From: Cyclospora cayetanensis
Taxonomy: Eukaryota; Apicomplexa; Conoidasida; Eucoccidiorida; Eimeriidae
Assembly (NCBI RefSeq): GCF_002999335.1
Contig: NW_020312167.1
Location: forward strand, 1 to 57,500
Direction: 5' to 3'
DNA: 57,500 bases
The notes below the pieces were generated by a model that saw only the letters and a program-made list of their open reading frames with translations, searched no databases and had not been told where the DNA came from. The translations under genes and the position numbers were made by a program. Within the stretch, counting starts at the first letter, position 1, and each line of letters begins with the position of its first letter. Below, piece after piece: positions 1 through 11,958 of this stretch.

Positions 1-250
<250 letters not shown>

Positions 251-303
251 ATACGCCTGCATGCATGTCCTCTTTTGTTGGAGAGAATTACGCCGCACCT
301 CAC

Positions 304-3300
304 TGGGAGCCTCAACGCCTTGCAATTCGAAGTGTATTGAATTATCCTCGGAGTTGTGGGACTGAAGCGTGTCTGTCTCTTCTGTTGAAGGATCGCATGT
401 GAATTCAGCACGCCTCACGCAGCAGCGCGCGCTAAGCCGAACGATCCACGTCTCGGTAGCGTCTTCTGCAGCTGCGAATCGAGAGGCGTATGTACTGCAG
501 GAAGACGGGGAGAAGCTGCTAGGCCTCCTGCTGGCTGTGTGAGCGCTGTCACTGAAGCACAAAACAACAGCAGCAGCTTCACATGAACAGGGAGGGTGTA
601 AGGCGAGCCCACGTATTAGGAGGTTCTCTCCGGAAGTTTTCCTGGTCAGAAACAGCGCAGCAGCTACCTGCGCTCGCCACGACCCCTTCCTCCGGAAGCG
701 GCTCCGCTGCATCCAGCTTCTCAACAGCAGCTGGCTGTTGCAGACTCGCCTTCACGGCACAACACATTTGTGCGGAGGCGACAGGCCCCAAGTGTGTAGA
801 GGAAGAAGAAAGGAAGGAGAAAAAAGCCACAGACAGAGAGAGACAGACACACAGACGGCGACACATGGAGACAGAGGTATTCAGAGGGTCCACGCTGTGC
901 TGCGCTGGGGGGTGACGACGTCGATAGCAAGACGCGAAAGGCGAAAAATGCTCACCGACTCAAGCTTCCCTCCCGCCTAGGCACTGGCGGAGACGATGAG
1001 CGAGAGCAAGAAGACGGCTTGTGCAGCAGCAGCAGCAGCTCCTGTCTATTCTGAGGGGTCCAGCCATTGCCATTGGGCCCCACAACGACGCAGGCACCGT
1101 GAAGCAAACTGGAAACTTCTTGCAGCACGCGGGGGGGCCAAGAAGATCTGCGCTCCCCCGAAGAAAGAACTCCTCCGAGGTGTCTGTCCAGCTCCGCTCC
1201 CCACAGCGCGACCTGTCCGTACACCCGGAGGCGCAGCACCTGCGTGCGGCAGCAGGCAGCAGCAGCAGCAGCCGCAGCAGCCGAGGCAGCCGCTGGAGGC
1301 ATGCGCAACCCTAGACGCAAATGTGTCAAGGGATATCCCCCTGTGTCTACCGAAAAGAAATTGTGGTGCGGATGCAAAGTGTCAGAGCAACCTAAGACGG
1401 TTAGCCAGCCCGCCGCTGCAAACGCATTCACACACACTCAAACAATCAACAAATAAATATATATTAATTCAAATATAGACACACAAATATACATGTATGT
1501 ATATATATATATACATAGATATATAGATATACAAATATATATATATATGTATGTGTATATATGCACATATATAGACATATAAATATATAGAGACATATAA
1601 ATATATGTTGTGAAAGAAATAAAATAAAATATGCGTATCTAGTTGTTTTTCCGCCATGCGGCCTCCTGCAGCCTCAGTCGCGCCTATTTTCTGCAACTCT
1701 CTACACCCCACCCCCCGCCCTTTTCTCCTTTGCGCTGTATACGGAGGCGTTGCGAAAAGCGCAAGGCATCCCCTGCTGCTGCAGAACCTCGTTTCGCTGA
1801 GCTAAGAACAGACTAAGGCAGCCGCTACTGCTGCAGGACCAAGCACAGGCTTTCTAGCCGGTATTTTCCAGCTGCTTTTTTGCAACGGCGCGTGCGTGGC
1901 GCATACACAGAATCCCTATTGCCCCCCCTAACACCACTCACTGTATGCTTCGCTCAACTCCAAGCTCCCATCAACTGCTGGCTTTGAGCGCAAACCTTCG
2001 ACAAAGAAAAGCGGTTCTTGGGAAGGGCAGTCACTCGGAGCCTCTCCGCTACCCTCCACGGTCGAAACAACAGTCTCTTGGACTGTATAAATGTCGATTC
2101 CGAAGATAACAGCTGCACACACGCATACACAAACACACACACACATATATACATATATATACAGATATACAGACAGCCCAGCATACAAAAATACACACAG
2201 CCACACCACCTCAAGGTTGCATGCATGCAGGTGTAACCGTCCATGCCGTGTTGTCGCCTGTGCGAACTACCCCAACGTCGATCCTCAACCCTCCTTCCTC
2301 TCCTCTCTGGAGAAAATCCCCTTTTCCCCCAAAAGACGTCTACGCGTCAGCACACATACAGAGGGAGGGAGAGAAGAAGGGGACGAAAGAGACGCTAGGG
2401 GTGTTCTCGACGGCGCAGCCTGCCAAAACGTCTACGGCGGCAGAGAGATACAAGCTATTCTAAAGGCTACCTTACTGGGAGCTGCCAGCTGCACGATTAT
2501 CCACTCTACACTGCTCGTCTCTCCACATGCCTCCGCTGCAGCAACTTGACGTAGCGCCTCCTGCATAGAAAGACAGATGCATGCATACAAATACGTACAC
2601 ACATAAATACATGCAAATGCATGGACACACACACATAGATACATCCAGATACATACATAAAAATATATACATAAATACATACATAAAAATACAAACATAC
2701 AAATACATACACAGCTTACAAACACGTGTAGATACGTATACATACAAATACAGCTTGAACACAACCACATGCCTGTACATACAAACACACATATAGCCAC
2801 GGCAATATCCAGAATCTCAAGAGCGAGAGGCACTAAAGGCTTCATAAACGAGTTGAACTGCCACATGAGCAGAGGAGGCTGCTAGAGACTTCATACAAAG
2901 GCCACTCACGGTGTATCCGCAGCTCTGCCCGATGGCGATTCTCCCTTGCTGCATGCAAATGTGGCAGCTACGACTGCTCACCTCAGCCTCTTGGAGAGAA
3001 GGGCTTCCCATGAGGAGACACTCCGAGATTTTGCTGCAGGGAGAACTTCTGCGCACTTCGAATGCTCCAAGCTGCAACAGATCATAAATTCACACGCTTA
3101 CGACTCTCTTTGTTCCTATCGACCTCCCACCGAGAGACGTGGCAGCAGCGGCAGGAAGGTGTCGACATGTGACGGGGCGGATGCACGGCATACTGCTCCT
3201 CTGCTACTGCTCATAAGCCTGCTCCTTTGCTAGTGCTCGTAAGCACGCTCCTTTGCTACTGCTCATAAGCACGCTCCTTTGCTGTTGCTCGTAAGCATGC

Positions 3301-6300
3301 TCCTTTGCTGTTGCTCATAAGCAAGCTCCTTTGCTGTTGCTCATAATAATGCCTCTTTGCTGTTGCTCATAATAAGGATCCTCCTTCCTTTCCCTCCCTC
3401 CCCCTGCCTTCCACTCCCGCCTACCTCGTGTCTCGCAAAATCTGGCAGCTTCGTGAAATGCGGAGGCAATACTCTTGAAAGAGCCCTCATCAGCTGCGGA
3501 TTTAGAGGACTTGCAGCAGCCAGAAGCGCAGAAGCTGCAAACACTCCCACCCAGTGTGAGGCTCCCTGCGATAAGCGCCGCAGATGAAGACGAGTAGCAG
3601 AGCAGAGACGGCAAAATCCAGCAGAAGCTGCTCGCTTGCTCCTTCTCGTGAGCGTCGTCACTGCACCCACCACCCATGAACTCCTCCTTCTCCTCTTAGT
3701 GCCGCTGTTGTTGCTGCTGCTGTTGTTGCTGTCGCTGTTGTTGGAAGCAGCAGAAGACATGCGGCGAGACTTCTTACAGCCCCTCCGTTCAGAGTCACTT
3801 CGCCTCCGGAAGCGATGTGCCTCCTGCTCCCTTTCTTGCTCTTGCTGCTCTCTTTCTGGCTCTTGCTGCTGCTCCTGCATGCAAGGATGCGATGGTGAGG
3901 GCAAAGACACCAAAGTACCACCGTTGACAGCGTCGAGGCACGCCATATCTGCATCCAAACGCCTCCCCGCTGCTTCCACCTGCGTGGATTGCTTGACAGC
4001 TTCGGCAGGAGAGCAGCCGGCAAGACATCTTAAAGCACTTGCCTCCTGCTGTCTCCCTCCGCTCTCGAGTACACAAGCATCCTCCACAGGAGCTGCCGTT
4101 GAAGCCTTTATCCCTTGAGACGGCAGTCTTCCAGCATGCTGCAGACGAAAGCGCTCATTACTGCCGCCCCTCCCTGCAGAATCTTCGCGTGAACAGCTCC
4201 CCGAAAGAATACGTCTTCCAATGGGAATTAAAGGCCCTCCGCTTTTCTGCTGCTGCTGCTGCACTTGTTGTTGTTGCTGTTGCACTTGTTGCTGTTGCAG
4301 TTGTTGCTGTTGCTGTTGCACTTGTTGTTGCTGCAGTTGTTGCTGCTGCTGCTGCACTTGTTGCTGTTGCTGCACTTGTTGCTGTTGCTGCTGCACTTGT
4401 TGCTGTTGCTGCTGCACTTGTTGCTGTTGCTGCTGCACTTGTTGCTGCTGCTGCATTTGTTGCTGTTGCTGCACTTGTTGCTGTTGCTGCTGCACTTGTT
4501 GTTGCTGTTGCAGTTGTTGCTGCAGCTGCTTCGGACTCATCATCAAGTCGACAGTCGCAGCTTCTAGCAGCAAGCGTTCGACACCGCCTGTGAAATCGGT
4601 TGGAGCTGGGAAGAAGCTGCTGCTGCTGCTGCTGCCGATGTTGCTGTTGTGAGGAGGAAGAGGGGGTGTTTGCTCTAAAAGTGGAAACTGCGAATTGCCA
4701 GAAATTTCCCGATTCACGGAAGACGCAAGGCGAGGAGGGCGGAGCGAGGTTGGCACAGGCGTAGGGGAGGCCCCCCCCCACACAGACATCTTACCCATGC
4801 TTTCCTGCTGCATTTGTTGCTGCATTTGTTGTTGCATTTGTTGTTGCATTTGTTGCTGCATTTGTTGTTGCACTTGTTGCTGTTGTTGCGCTTGTTGCTG
4901 TTGTTGCACTTGTTGCTGTTGTTGCGCCTGTTGCACCTGCTGCACTTGTTGCACTTGTTGCACTTGTTGCTGTTGTTGCATTTGTTGCATTTGTTGCATT
5001 TGTTGCACTTGCTGCACTTGTTGCATTTGTTGCACTTGTTGCATTTGTTGCACTTGTTGCTGTTGTTGCTGCAAAAAGACCAGCTGCGGCGGGTAGATTT
5101 CCACATAGGAGGCGTTACTTAGTCGAGGGCTTCTTCGCGGAGAAATATCAGAATTTTTGCGACACCCCACAGGTTCTGCTGGGAGTGGCTGCCTTGCTGC
5201 TGCTGCTGCTGCTGCGTTCTGCTGCAGACTGCGGCAGGCAGCGACGTCTTTTTCCCGGCTGCAGGGAGAAAGAGCTCGCGGATTTCGCGACAAATTTTCC
5301 GAAAGTGAATCTCGCAAGGCTTCTGAGTCTGCTGCCCCTATCTCGACCGGCGCGACTGGCACTTCGACAGAAACGCCTGTGCCGTTTGACATCAGCGTGT
5401 TATTCGCGTCTGCTGCATCCGCTGAGCACGCTGCTTCTGCAGAGACTCCTGATGCTTCAGCTGGAGACGTGGAAGCAGGCGCTGTCGCATGCACACGACC
5501 GCACCCTGCTTCAGTTTGCGGCTTTTCAGACAGCGAGAGCTGCAACTGCTGCTGTTTTTCGATCTCCCCCACTGATGAAGCATGCCTCACGCTTTGTCTG
5601 CCCACACAGCTGGTGCTGCCAGAAGAATTCACTCTTGTTACTCTACTCCTTGGCGATGCAGCAGCAGCAACAGCTGCAACAACGGCATCTGCAGCAGAGG
5701 AAGAAGGCGCAGCTGTTGCAGGAGCAGAGGAAGAAGGCGCAGCTGTTGCAGGAGCAGAGGAAGAAGGCGCAGCTGTTGCAGGAGCAGAGGAAGAAGGCGC
5801 AGCTGTTGCAGGAGCAGCTGTTGTCGCAGGGGGGGGAGCTATTGCAGCAGCAGCAGAACGAGCGGCAGCAGAAGAAATTGCAGCAGCACCATCCACGGCA
5901 GAAGGCGCTGTTGCAGCAGAGGAAGAAGCGGTTGTTGCAGTAGCAGAAACTGCGGCGGCTGTTGCAGCATCCGCAGCAGAAGGCGGTCGAATAGGAGAAT
6001 CACGAGGTGCTGCTGCATCAGCAGCACTGCTTGAAGGCGCTGCCGAGTTTGTCTCATTCATAAAGGGCTCGGATTGCATCAGCGAAACAGCGGAAAAGTT
6101 GGAGCCGGTAGCACTCTTCAGGAGGCTGTGAGAAATGCCATGCTGAGAGCTTTCCACCTCGAACGTTGGTGGAGGGTGCTGCTGCTGCATGCGGGAAGGA
6201 GCGTGAGACGCGTCTGGCGAGGCGCAGCTCTCGGAGTCAGCAGATTCTGCTGCTTCTTCTTCCTGCTGCTGCTGCTCTTCTTCATACAGCAGCAGCGGCG

Positions 6301-8494
6301 AGCGAACCTGATGCTGCTGCTGCAGCCGCTGCCCCTGTAGCAGCAGAGGAGAAACTTCTTGGTGCGCTTGGGAGCGGGGAGAAAGGAGGCTTCCCTGCTG
6401 CAGCTGCTCCTTTCCAGAAAGCGGCGTGTTCGACGCTTTCTCGGCTGTATGGACAGCTGCCAAGGTGCTGCTGGCAGCAGTGGCATCCCCTGCACTAAGC
6501 GGACTTCTGCTTCGGCGATGTCTTTTATTGTTGCAATTATTATTATTATTGCTGTGATTATTGTTATTATTATTGCCGTTATTGTTGTTGCTGCTAATCG
6601 TCCGTCGAGAAGATCCTGGAATTGAAGTTACCGCCTGCAACAGGGGGCATCCGTCGGATCTGTAGCATTGTCTTCGGAGAGCACGCAGGTTCAAGTTTGT
6701 GTTGCTCGAGCTGCTTTCCAGCCTGACAGCCGACTGGCTCTTGCTGTTGCTCTTGCTGTTGCTTGCGGTGTCTCTGCAGTCTGACTTACTTCCCTCCGCA
6801 AAAATCACCGTGGAGGAAATACCGTCATTGGTCACGCCATGTCGCACCGTTGCTGCAGTTTCTGCAGCAGCTGCTGCTGCCGCTGCCGTTGCCGTTGCTG
6901 TGCCCCTCTGCGAATCCTTCGAGCCAAACGTCTCAGCAGCAGCGACGCTGGCTAAAGACTCACCAGATGCAACAACAACGCCAGCCGTCTTCGGCTGCAA
7001 AGGCAACCCCACTTGACGCTGCTTCTGCTGCTTCCCCTGCTGCTGAGATCTCAGCCAGAAACGCCGTGCAGCAGCTGCACCAGCAGCAGGTGCCATGTTC
7101 GAGGCAGATGAAGAAGCAGAAGCAGAAGAAAAAGAAGAAGACGCTACCGAAGAGACCATGTTCGTGCGAAGGCGCTTCTCCGAAAGTCTCTCACCTCCAA
7201 AGGCAGCCCAACCTCTTGCGCTTTTAAACTCCTTTTCATCGATTCCAACTGCTCCCGATGAAAGTAAAGCTGCAGACACAGCATTGGAACCTCCGTGTGA
7301 TGTTAGTGCGGCTGCTGTTTCTCTTGGTGTGTCTGTTGTCTTCGCTGTTGCTGTTGTTGCTGTTTTTGCTGTTGTTGCAGTGACAGCAACTGCTGCAACT
7401 GTTGCGGCTTCTGGAGCGGTGATTTCCCCCCTTTCTACTCCAGGTGCAGCCGCTATCCAATCTGCAGGAAGAAGGCGTCTCCCCCCCCCCTCTTCGTCCA
7501 TGTCGCGATCATGAGGAGTTCGAAGAAGATTGTGCCTTCTCGTGAGGCTATTTGGAGAGGCGACCTCAAAAGCAGCACCTGCTGTTTGTGCTTCGCCTCC
7601 TGCTGCTGCAGCTGCTGCTGCAGCTGCTGCTGCTGCTCCTCCTCCTCGTGGGGGTGATACAAGCAGCAGAGGCGAAGAGAAGGTAGACGATGGAACGAGG
7701 GAAACTCGACGTGTCACGAGAGCACCCTCAGAGATCTGTTGCAAATCGCAGGAGTTATCCTCTTGCCAGAGAATTGGAGAATAAGCCGTCGACATAAGGG
7801 GCTGCTGCCGTAGACGCTCATTTCCCTCCCTCTCAGCTGACGCATGCGCTGCATCCTCAGAAGCCGCCGCTGCTGCTGCTGTTTCTGCTGCTGTTAACGC
7901 TGCTGTTTCTGCCCCTGCTGCTCCTGCTCTTGCTGCTGTTGCTGCGGCTCCTGCTCTTGCTGCTGTTGCTGCTGCTCCTGCTCTTGCTGCTGTTGCTACT
8001 GCTCCTGCTCTTGCTGTAGCTGCTGCTCCTGCTGTTGCTGCTGTAGCTGCCTCTGGCTCTCCGCAGTCGCTGTGTGCCTGGCGCATGCGGCGAGCCGGAT
8101 TGATTGGAGCCTTGCCGCTGGCTACCTCGGCGAGTTTTTCAATGACACTCGTGGAGAGGAGAAGACTCCTTACTCGCTCGAATGCAGCTCCTCCGCTTCC
8201 TCCCTCTGCAGCGTCTGCGGAAGACGCTGGTGATTTCCCAGAGGCATCACAAGACGCAAGGCGACGGGGGGGAGGAGCTAAACTGCCGCTTGCGTTGCTT
8301 CCAGCTGGCACATACCGTCGACGCGATGAAACTACCCTCGCCTTCAGGTGCTCACTCTGCGAAGGCTCCAGCTGCTCATCTTCGTTCTCCTTTGCAGAAG
8401 CTGCAGAGGGAGAGTTGCAAGGCTGGGGTATCCCGCTATGCCCCTTGCTGGAAGATGTTGTTGCCAAGAGAGAAGCCATGAGTTTTATACGCAA
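304..8494 (-). CDS. Giant low-complexity protein fused to allantoicase-type repeats (3' end beyond window)
   Basis: Exon 1 (8494-3425, 1,690 codons) is low complexity: Ala runs near residues 150-210, Asn tract ~631-656, a 10-residue Ser/Ala/Pro unit repeated four times (~891-935), and Gln/Met/Val tracts ~1138-1229 and ~1320-1414. It ends FTKLPDFARHE at a GTAGGC donor, phase 0. Downstream exons join in phase: 3071-2910, 2560-2476, 2112-1942, 1796-1743, 1415-1213, 734-583, 494-304. Joined, they resemble allantoicase. Repeat 1 holds FTKLPDFA...LGAFEV, then VEWIIVQLAAP...IFGIDIYT, then THLRLGL...LRLRVYG. Repeat 2 holds GVVASAG...DQENF and ETWIVRLSA...RRAEF. Allantoicase normally hydrolyses allantoate to ureidoglycolate and urea; whether this protein is an enzyme is unknown. 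At least 2,029 residues are visible. The next donor (GTGAGG at 303) leads out of the window. The intron after exon 1 holds a 26-bp tandem repeat. The domain call rests on motif order and splice phase, not on a search; the start could also be Met at 8479. Confidence 0.68.
1460..1625. repeat. TA/CATA microsatellite
   Basis: Imperfect ATATAC/ATAGAT dinucleotide-type repeat, upstream of exon 1415-1213 of the allantoicase-like gene and therefore intronic in that model. Confidence 0.85.
2115..2205. repeat. CA/TA microsatellite
   Basis: ACACAC/ATATAC repeat directly upstream (on the minus strand) of exon 2112-1942; it forms the 3' part of that intron. Confidence 0.8.
2575..2800. repeat. ACATA-rich microsatellite
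   Basis: Imperfect (ACATACAT)n and (ACAC)n repeat filling most of the intron between exons 2910 and 2560 of the allantoicase-like gene. Confidence 0.85.
3192..3372. repeat. 26-bp tandem repeat, ~7 copies
   Basis: Unit GCTCCTTTGCTGTTGCTCAT followed by AAGCAC (26 bp). Unit starts at 3244, 3270, 3296 and 3322 are exactly 26 bp apart. The open frame of the first allantoicase-gene exon reads into this array after its donor at 3424, which gives a spurious C-terminus at 3341. The array is intronic in my model. Confidence 0.9.
4252..4535 (-). repeat. CAG-type array encoding Gln/Val tract
   Basis: GTTGCTGTTGCTGCTGCACTT-type units on the plus strand, read on the minus strand as runs of five to seven Gln broken by Val, Leu or Met. 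Part of exon 1 of the allantoicase-like gene. Confidence 0.9.
4803..5085 (-). repeat. CAG-type array encoding Met-Gln-Gln / Val-Gln-Gln repeats
   Basis: Nine-base periodicity (GTTGCATTT / GTTGCACTT). The minus-strand product alternates MQQ and VQQ with longer Gln runs. Same exon as the preceding array, separated from it by about 90 non-repetitive codons. Confidence 0.9.
5690..5825 (-). repeat. 30-bp tandem repeat, ~4 copies
   Basis: Unit GAGGAAGAAGGCGCAGCTGT plus TGCAGGAGCA, nearly identical in four tandem copies, read on the minus strand as a ten-residue SSSAPATAAP-type unit. Confidence 0.93.
6525..6600 (-). repeat. ATT/GTT triplet tract encoding poly-Asn
   Basis: TTATTATTATTG-type triplets that translate on the minus strand into Asn runs broken by Gly, His and Cys. 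In frame within exon 1 of the giant gene. Confidence 0.9.
7860..8050 (-). repeat. GCT/GCA array encoding Ala-rich repeats
   Basis: Repeated GCTGCTGTTGCTGCTCCTGC-like units giving AGAAATAAR-type Ala/Gly/Thr/Arg repeats on the minus strand, near residues 150-210 of the giant protein. Confidence 0.88.
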
Positions 8495-9731
8495 TAGAGA
8501 GAGATATATGTATGTAGATAAACAGATTTATATGTAGAGAGAGAGAGAGCGAGATGCAGACGGATAGAGACAGAGAGCACGTGTGCAGAACGCGTGAAAA
8601 TGGACGCGCGCAAGCGAAGCAGCCGCTACAGAGAGAGGCTTTTTTCCCCCGTCTTGTATGGAGTGTCTGTCTGTGAGATGCGGAAGGTGGGTTGCAGCAA
8701 CGCTGCTGAGAGAAGAGCAAAAAGTATGGCGGTATGCGGAGGCGCAAGAAACAGCTCAAAGGGTTGGATTCGGGCAGTTTTCTGCAGCCGCGCGTCCTCT
8801 AAAATTCCACCAATGATGGTGGCAATCAGTAGGAAGGTGTAGGGGCGCGAGAGCTGCTGCGGTTCAGAGACTCCTGTGTTCGGATCGACATCGTGCGCCT
8901 TGGAATGAAGAAGCGCATTTAAAAGGAGAAATGAAGAGGCTGGAGAGAATTTTGACGTGCGGCGGGTTGCCAGGAGATGCCTCTCGGTATATGAGGGGCC
9001 TCCTAGGGAAGCCATACGTGGCTTCGAACGCTCCTTCTTTCTCTGCCAGAAGTGCAGTAGCTGGCAGAGAGAAACAAGCGCTCCGTAGCGTGTGCCTCTC
9101 TCTCTCTCTCTCCGTGCCTGCCTCTCTATATGGGGACAAAAACACCGTGAAACTGAGGCTGTTAAAGAAAGCAGCACGATCAGGGGGCCCTCATAGGAGG
9201 GAGGGTCAAGAGGTTAGGGGGGTTGTTACTTGTGCGCGCGGTGGGATGCCGCTACGCAGCTGCCCTCTGGTGGTGGCTGCCGCGCATTGCAGAACGCGTG
9301 CGTCGTGTTGCAGGCGCATGTAACAGCCCCGGGGGGCAGCGAGACATGAATAACCGCTCATAAACTACAAAATAATAAGAATAAAAACTTGTTCAAGCGT
9401 TTAACGGGCCTTTTCCTCGCGGGTTCGAAGCCCGAGAGAGCCTGACGACAGAAAGCTGCTGCGCAGACACCCGACGCCGCGATCCCATTCCAGTGTATTG
9501 AGATTCACAATGGGTTCAGTAGTGCAGCCTTCGCGTTTCCTAGACGGTAGGTAGAGGTCAATTGCTTGGAAGGGCAGAGGAGGGAGGGTGTGATCAGACT
9601 TTTAAGGGATACTCGGTAATCGGGGGCTGAACGAGTACACACCAAGGTGGGTGTGTGCAGCGCCGAGCAGCTGTACGGAAGCGGGGTGTATAGACACCTG
9701 AAATCGTACGCCTCTTTTTTTGCGATTGCAG
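8495..9731. other. Intergenic, no supported gene
   Basis: Spacer between two divergent genes. It holds short GA and CT runs (8530-8580, 9090-9125) and open frames on both strands that match no family I recognise. Promoters for both flanking genes should lie here, but no conserved element is clear. Confidence 0.5.
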
Positions 9732-9736
9732 CGGCC

Positions 9737-10653
9737 ATGCTGGGCCTCTTCGCCATGTGCATCTCTGCGCTTTCGCTGTACATGTTTGGCGAACTGTGGA
9801 ACGCCGCACAAGATCCCAGGTTCAGCAGCTGGAGGGTTGGCTTCATTTTGCAGAGGCTCTTTCCTTTCAAGGTAGGCGTTGCAGTCGCTAGGATACAGTA
9901 GGCGTCATGCGGGGGTGGGCATGCGAGGGCGCTCTGCACACAGACAGAGGCGTGACGTCTCTTGATGGCGGCTGCCAATCGGGGAGGGAAAGGATGGGGA
10001 GAGGAGAGGCACATTGTGTTTTGGCGCGTAGAGTGGCGGCATGCAGACCACCCTGCAAACCTCGCTTGTAGGGAAAAGTGTTTATGTTCGCTGTGCTTGT
10101 CTCAATCGGCAATGCGCCAACACTGCCTCGGGAAGGCGGTTCATAGGGGCGCTTTACTACAAGCCGACGGTGGCAAAGCGTGTTTGAGTTGATGTTTGGG
10201 GACGGTGTTGCGTGTGGTTGCTACTGTTGCTGATGCTGCTGCTCAGAGGACCTTCGACGTGAATTTGACGCATATTCTGCTCTTCACGCTCTCCGTCCTG
10301 TTCCTCAGTCTGCGGTGCGCCTCGCTTCTGCATTTGCAGAAGCTGTCTGTACACCCCACGGCAAAGAAGGGAAAGGGTTGGGAAAGCTGGTGTCGGCCGT
10401 CATGGGCGTGGCACGAGAGCGTCAGCAGCCGTCTGTACGCCTGGTAGAGGTTTCTGCGGCAGGTGGCAGTCTCGAATTTTATACACCTGGCACTTCATTT
10501 GAATGGGTGTGTGTTTGTGCGTGGGATGTTAGGCCCGAAGCTCCTCCCGAGTGTGAAACTTCCAGCAGCAGCCGCCGCAAGGAGAAGGCGTCCAAGGAGG
10601 AGGAAGAGGCTGCCTCGCCTTCTTCCACCTGTAAGAGGGCTGCCAAGAACTGA
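9737..10653 (+). CDS. Small putative membrane protein, three exons
   Basis: Exons 9732-9871, 10247-10389 and 10533-10653 join in phase (0, then 2) to give 132 aa from Met at 9737. An upstream in-frame Met at 9647 would add about 30 residues. Two hydrophobic segments are visible (AMLGLFAMCISALSLYMF and THILLFTLSVLFLSL), separated by about 35 polar residues. The C-terminus is acidic/basic and Ser-rich (KEKASKEEEEAA) and ends at TGA 10653. Introns use GTAGGC and GTGTCG donors and CTCAG/GTTAG acceptors. I do not recognise the family. A second-exon readthrough to a TAG at 10447 is an alternative end. It is convergent with ATG3. Confidence 0.42.
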
Positions 10654-11958
10654 AGGTTGGGCACTTCACGTGTATGGAGCTCGTCCACTGCGTGCTCTTT
10701 CTGCGTTGCATGCAAGTATGCACTTCGGCTGCAGAAGAAAGTAGGGGCTGAAAAGCTGTCTCGAGAAGCTAGGCGCGCGGCTAGGGCCCCTGCCAGTAAT
10801 GACTTGCAGAAGGAAAGTTTTTTTCCAGAATAAAAATGCACGTGGCACTGCTCTTCTCTAGCGGGGGAAAGAAGTGTGATCCTTTCCTTCATCCTCTGGG
10901 GAGGTTTAGGCACGGGTGCGCTCCCCAAGGCGAAGTGCCGCCGCTACCCCTGAACCGGCGATGGTCAGTTTGTGTGTCTGCATGCGCCACGAAGAGCTGG
11001 CGCCTGCTCTACGAGCTGTATCTAGAAAGTAGCTGCTTTATTACCCTAGTGCAGATTGGCACAGAGCAGAACGCACATGCAGATGCTGCTGCCGCAGCAC
11101 GTGCAAAAAAGCGCTGGTTACCAGCAGGAGCGTCTGCAGAGAAGCTGGGGAGGCAGTGCAGTCCTCCTCGCACAAGCAGCGCACAGGCGGCAAAGGGAAG
11201 AGTTTGTCGAGTGAACGCATCATCTTCTTCCCACCGCACTGCATGTGAAGAGGGAGGAATTTCGGAGGGCTGCTGCGCACGGTAGGGAGGGAGGGGAAAA
11301 TACGACCAGCAAACATGTGGACGCAGGCATTTTTCGCGCGAAACGTGAGAACGTCTGTGTTGCATGTGACATTTCTCCCTAAACACACACACATCTGCTG
11401 GGCTGGACGCCACCTGCACACCGAGGCTAATGGTTTCAGAGTGTCTCGTCACTCCAAGGGGCCCCCTTCTAAGGACCTTACACGATAAGGAAAAGCATGC
11501 GGCTGTTGTGCTGCCTGAAGGGGGAAAAGGGGAGGGGTCGGCATCGGCGATACGCCCTGTACGCCCATTAGGCACTTTTGGAAACTGAATAGCACATGCC
11601 TAGGATCGCCCTTCTCGAGAATTGTGGACCCCACCCATCTATTTATATCCATGTGTATGTACATATAATGGCCCTTTGGCGATGTGCGAGACCGCTAAAA
11701 GTGGTTATTTCGCCTCGCGCAAATATCGCTGGCACCCCTAGAAAGCAAACGAAGGGCGACCAACAACCCCACCAAGCGAGGGGAGAGGGGATGTGGAGGA
11801 GTTAGGTGGCTCTTTGCCTGCTCCTGCCTTGCGCTGCAAGAAGAGCCTCTCTCTACGTTGAAGCTCTTCAAGCTCTAGCAACCCCCTCCCTCCCCCACTT
11901 CCCTCTTTCCCCCTCCTGCCTCCTTATTCCACGCGCGAGCTTCCGAGGCAAGCCTTCC
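10654..11958. other. Intergenic, no supported gene
   Basis: Gap between two convergent genes. Overlapping open frames on both strands (for example 10836-11285 plus and 11009-11575 minus) show no splice-consistent or family-like signal. Confidence 0.5.

Noticed and set aside
2949..2981. A possible 33-nt intron flanked by GTGAGC and CATGCAG
   Set aside because: Too short for a normal spliceosomal intron, and the sequence is open in frame, so I kept exon 3071-2910 whole.
3341..3424. The open frame of the giant exon running on to a stop at 3341
   Set aside because: This stretch reads into a 26-bp tandem repeat past a good GTAGGC donor, and splicing at 3425 gives an allantoicase-like continuation in phase.
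4221..5122. Long Cys- or Leu-rich plus-strand frames opposite the Gln tracts
   Set aside because: Antisense shadows of the CAG repeat; their composition is dictated by the triplet run.
9400..9460. tRNA-like GGTTCGAAGCCC arm
   Set aside because: The T-arm stem has only four pairs and no acceptor, D or anticodon arm can be built around it.
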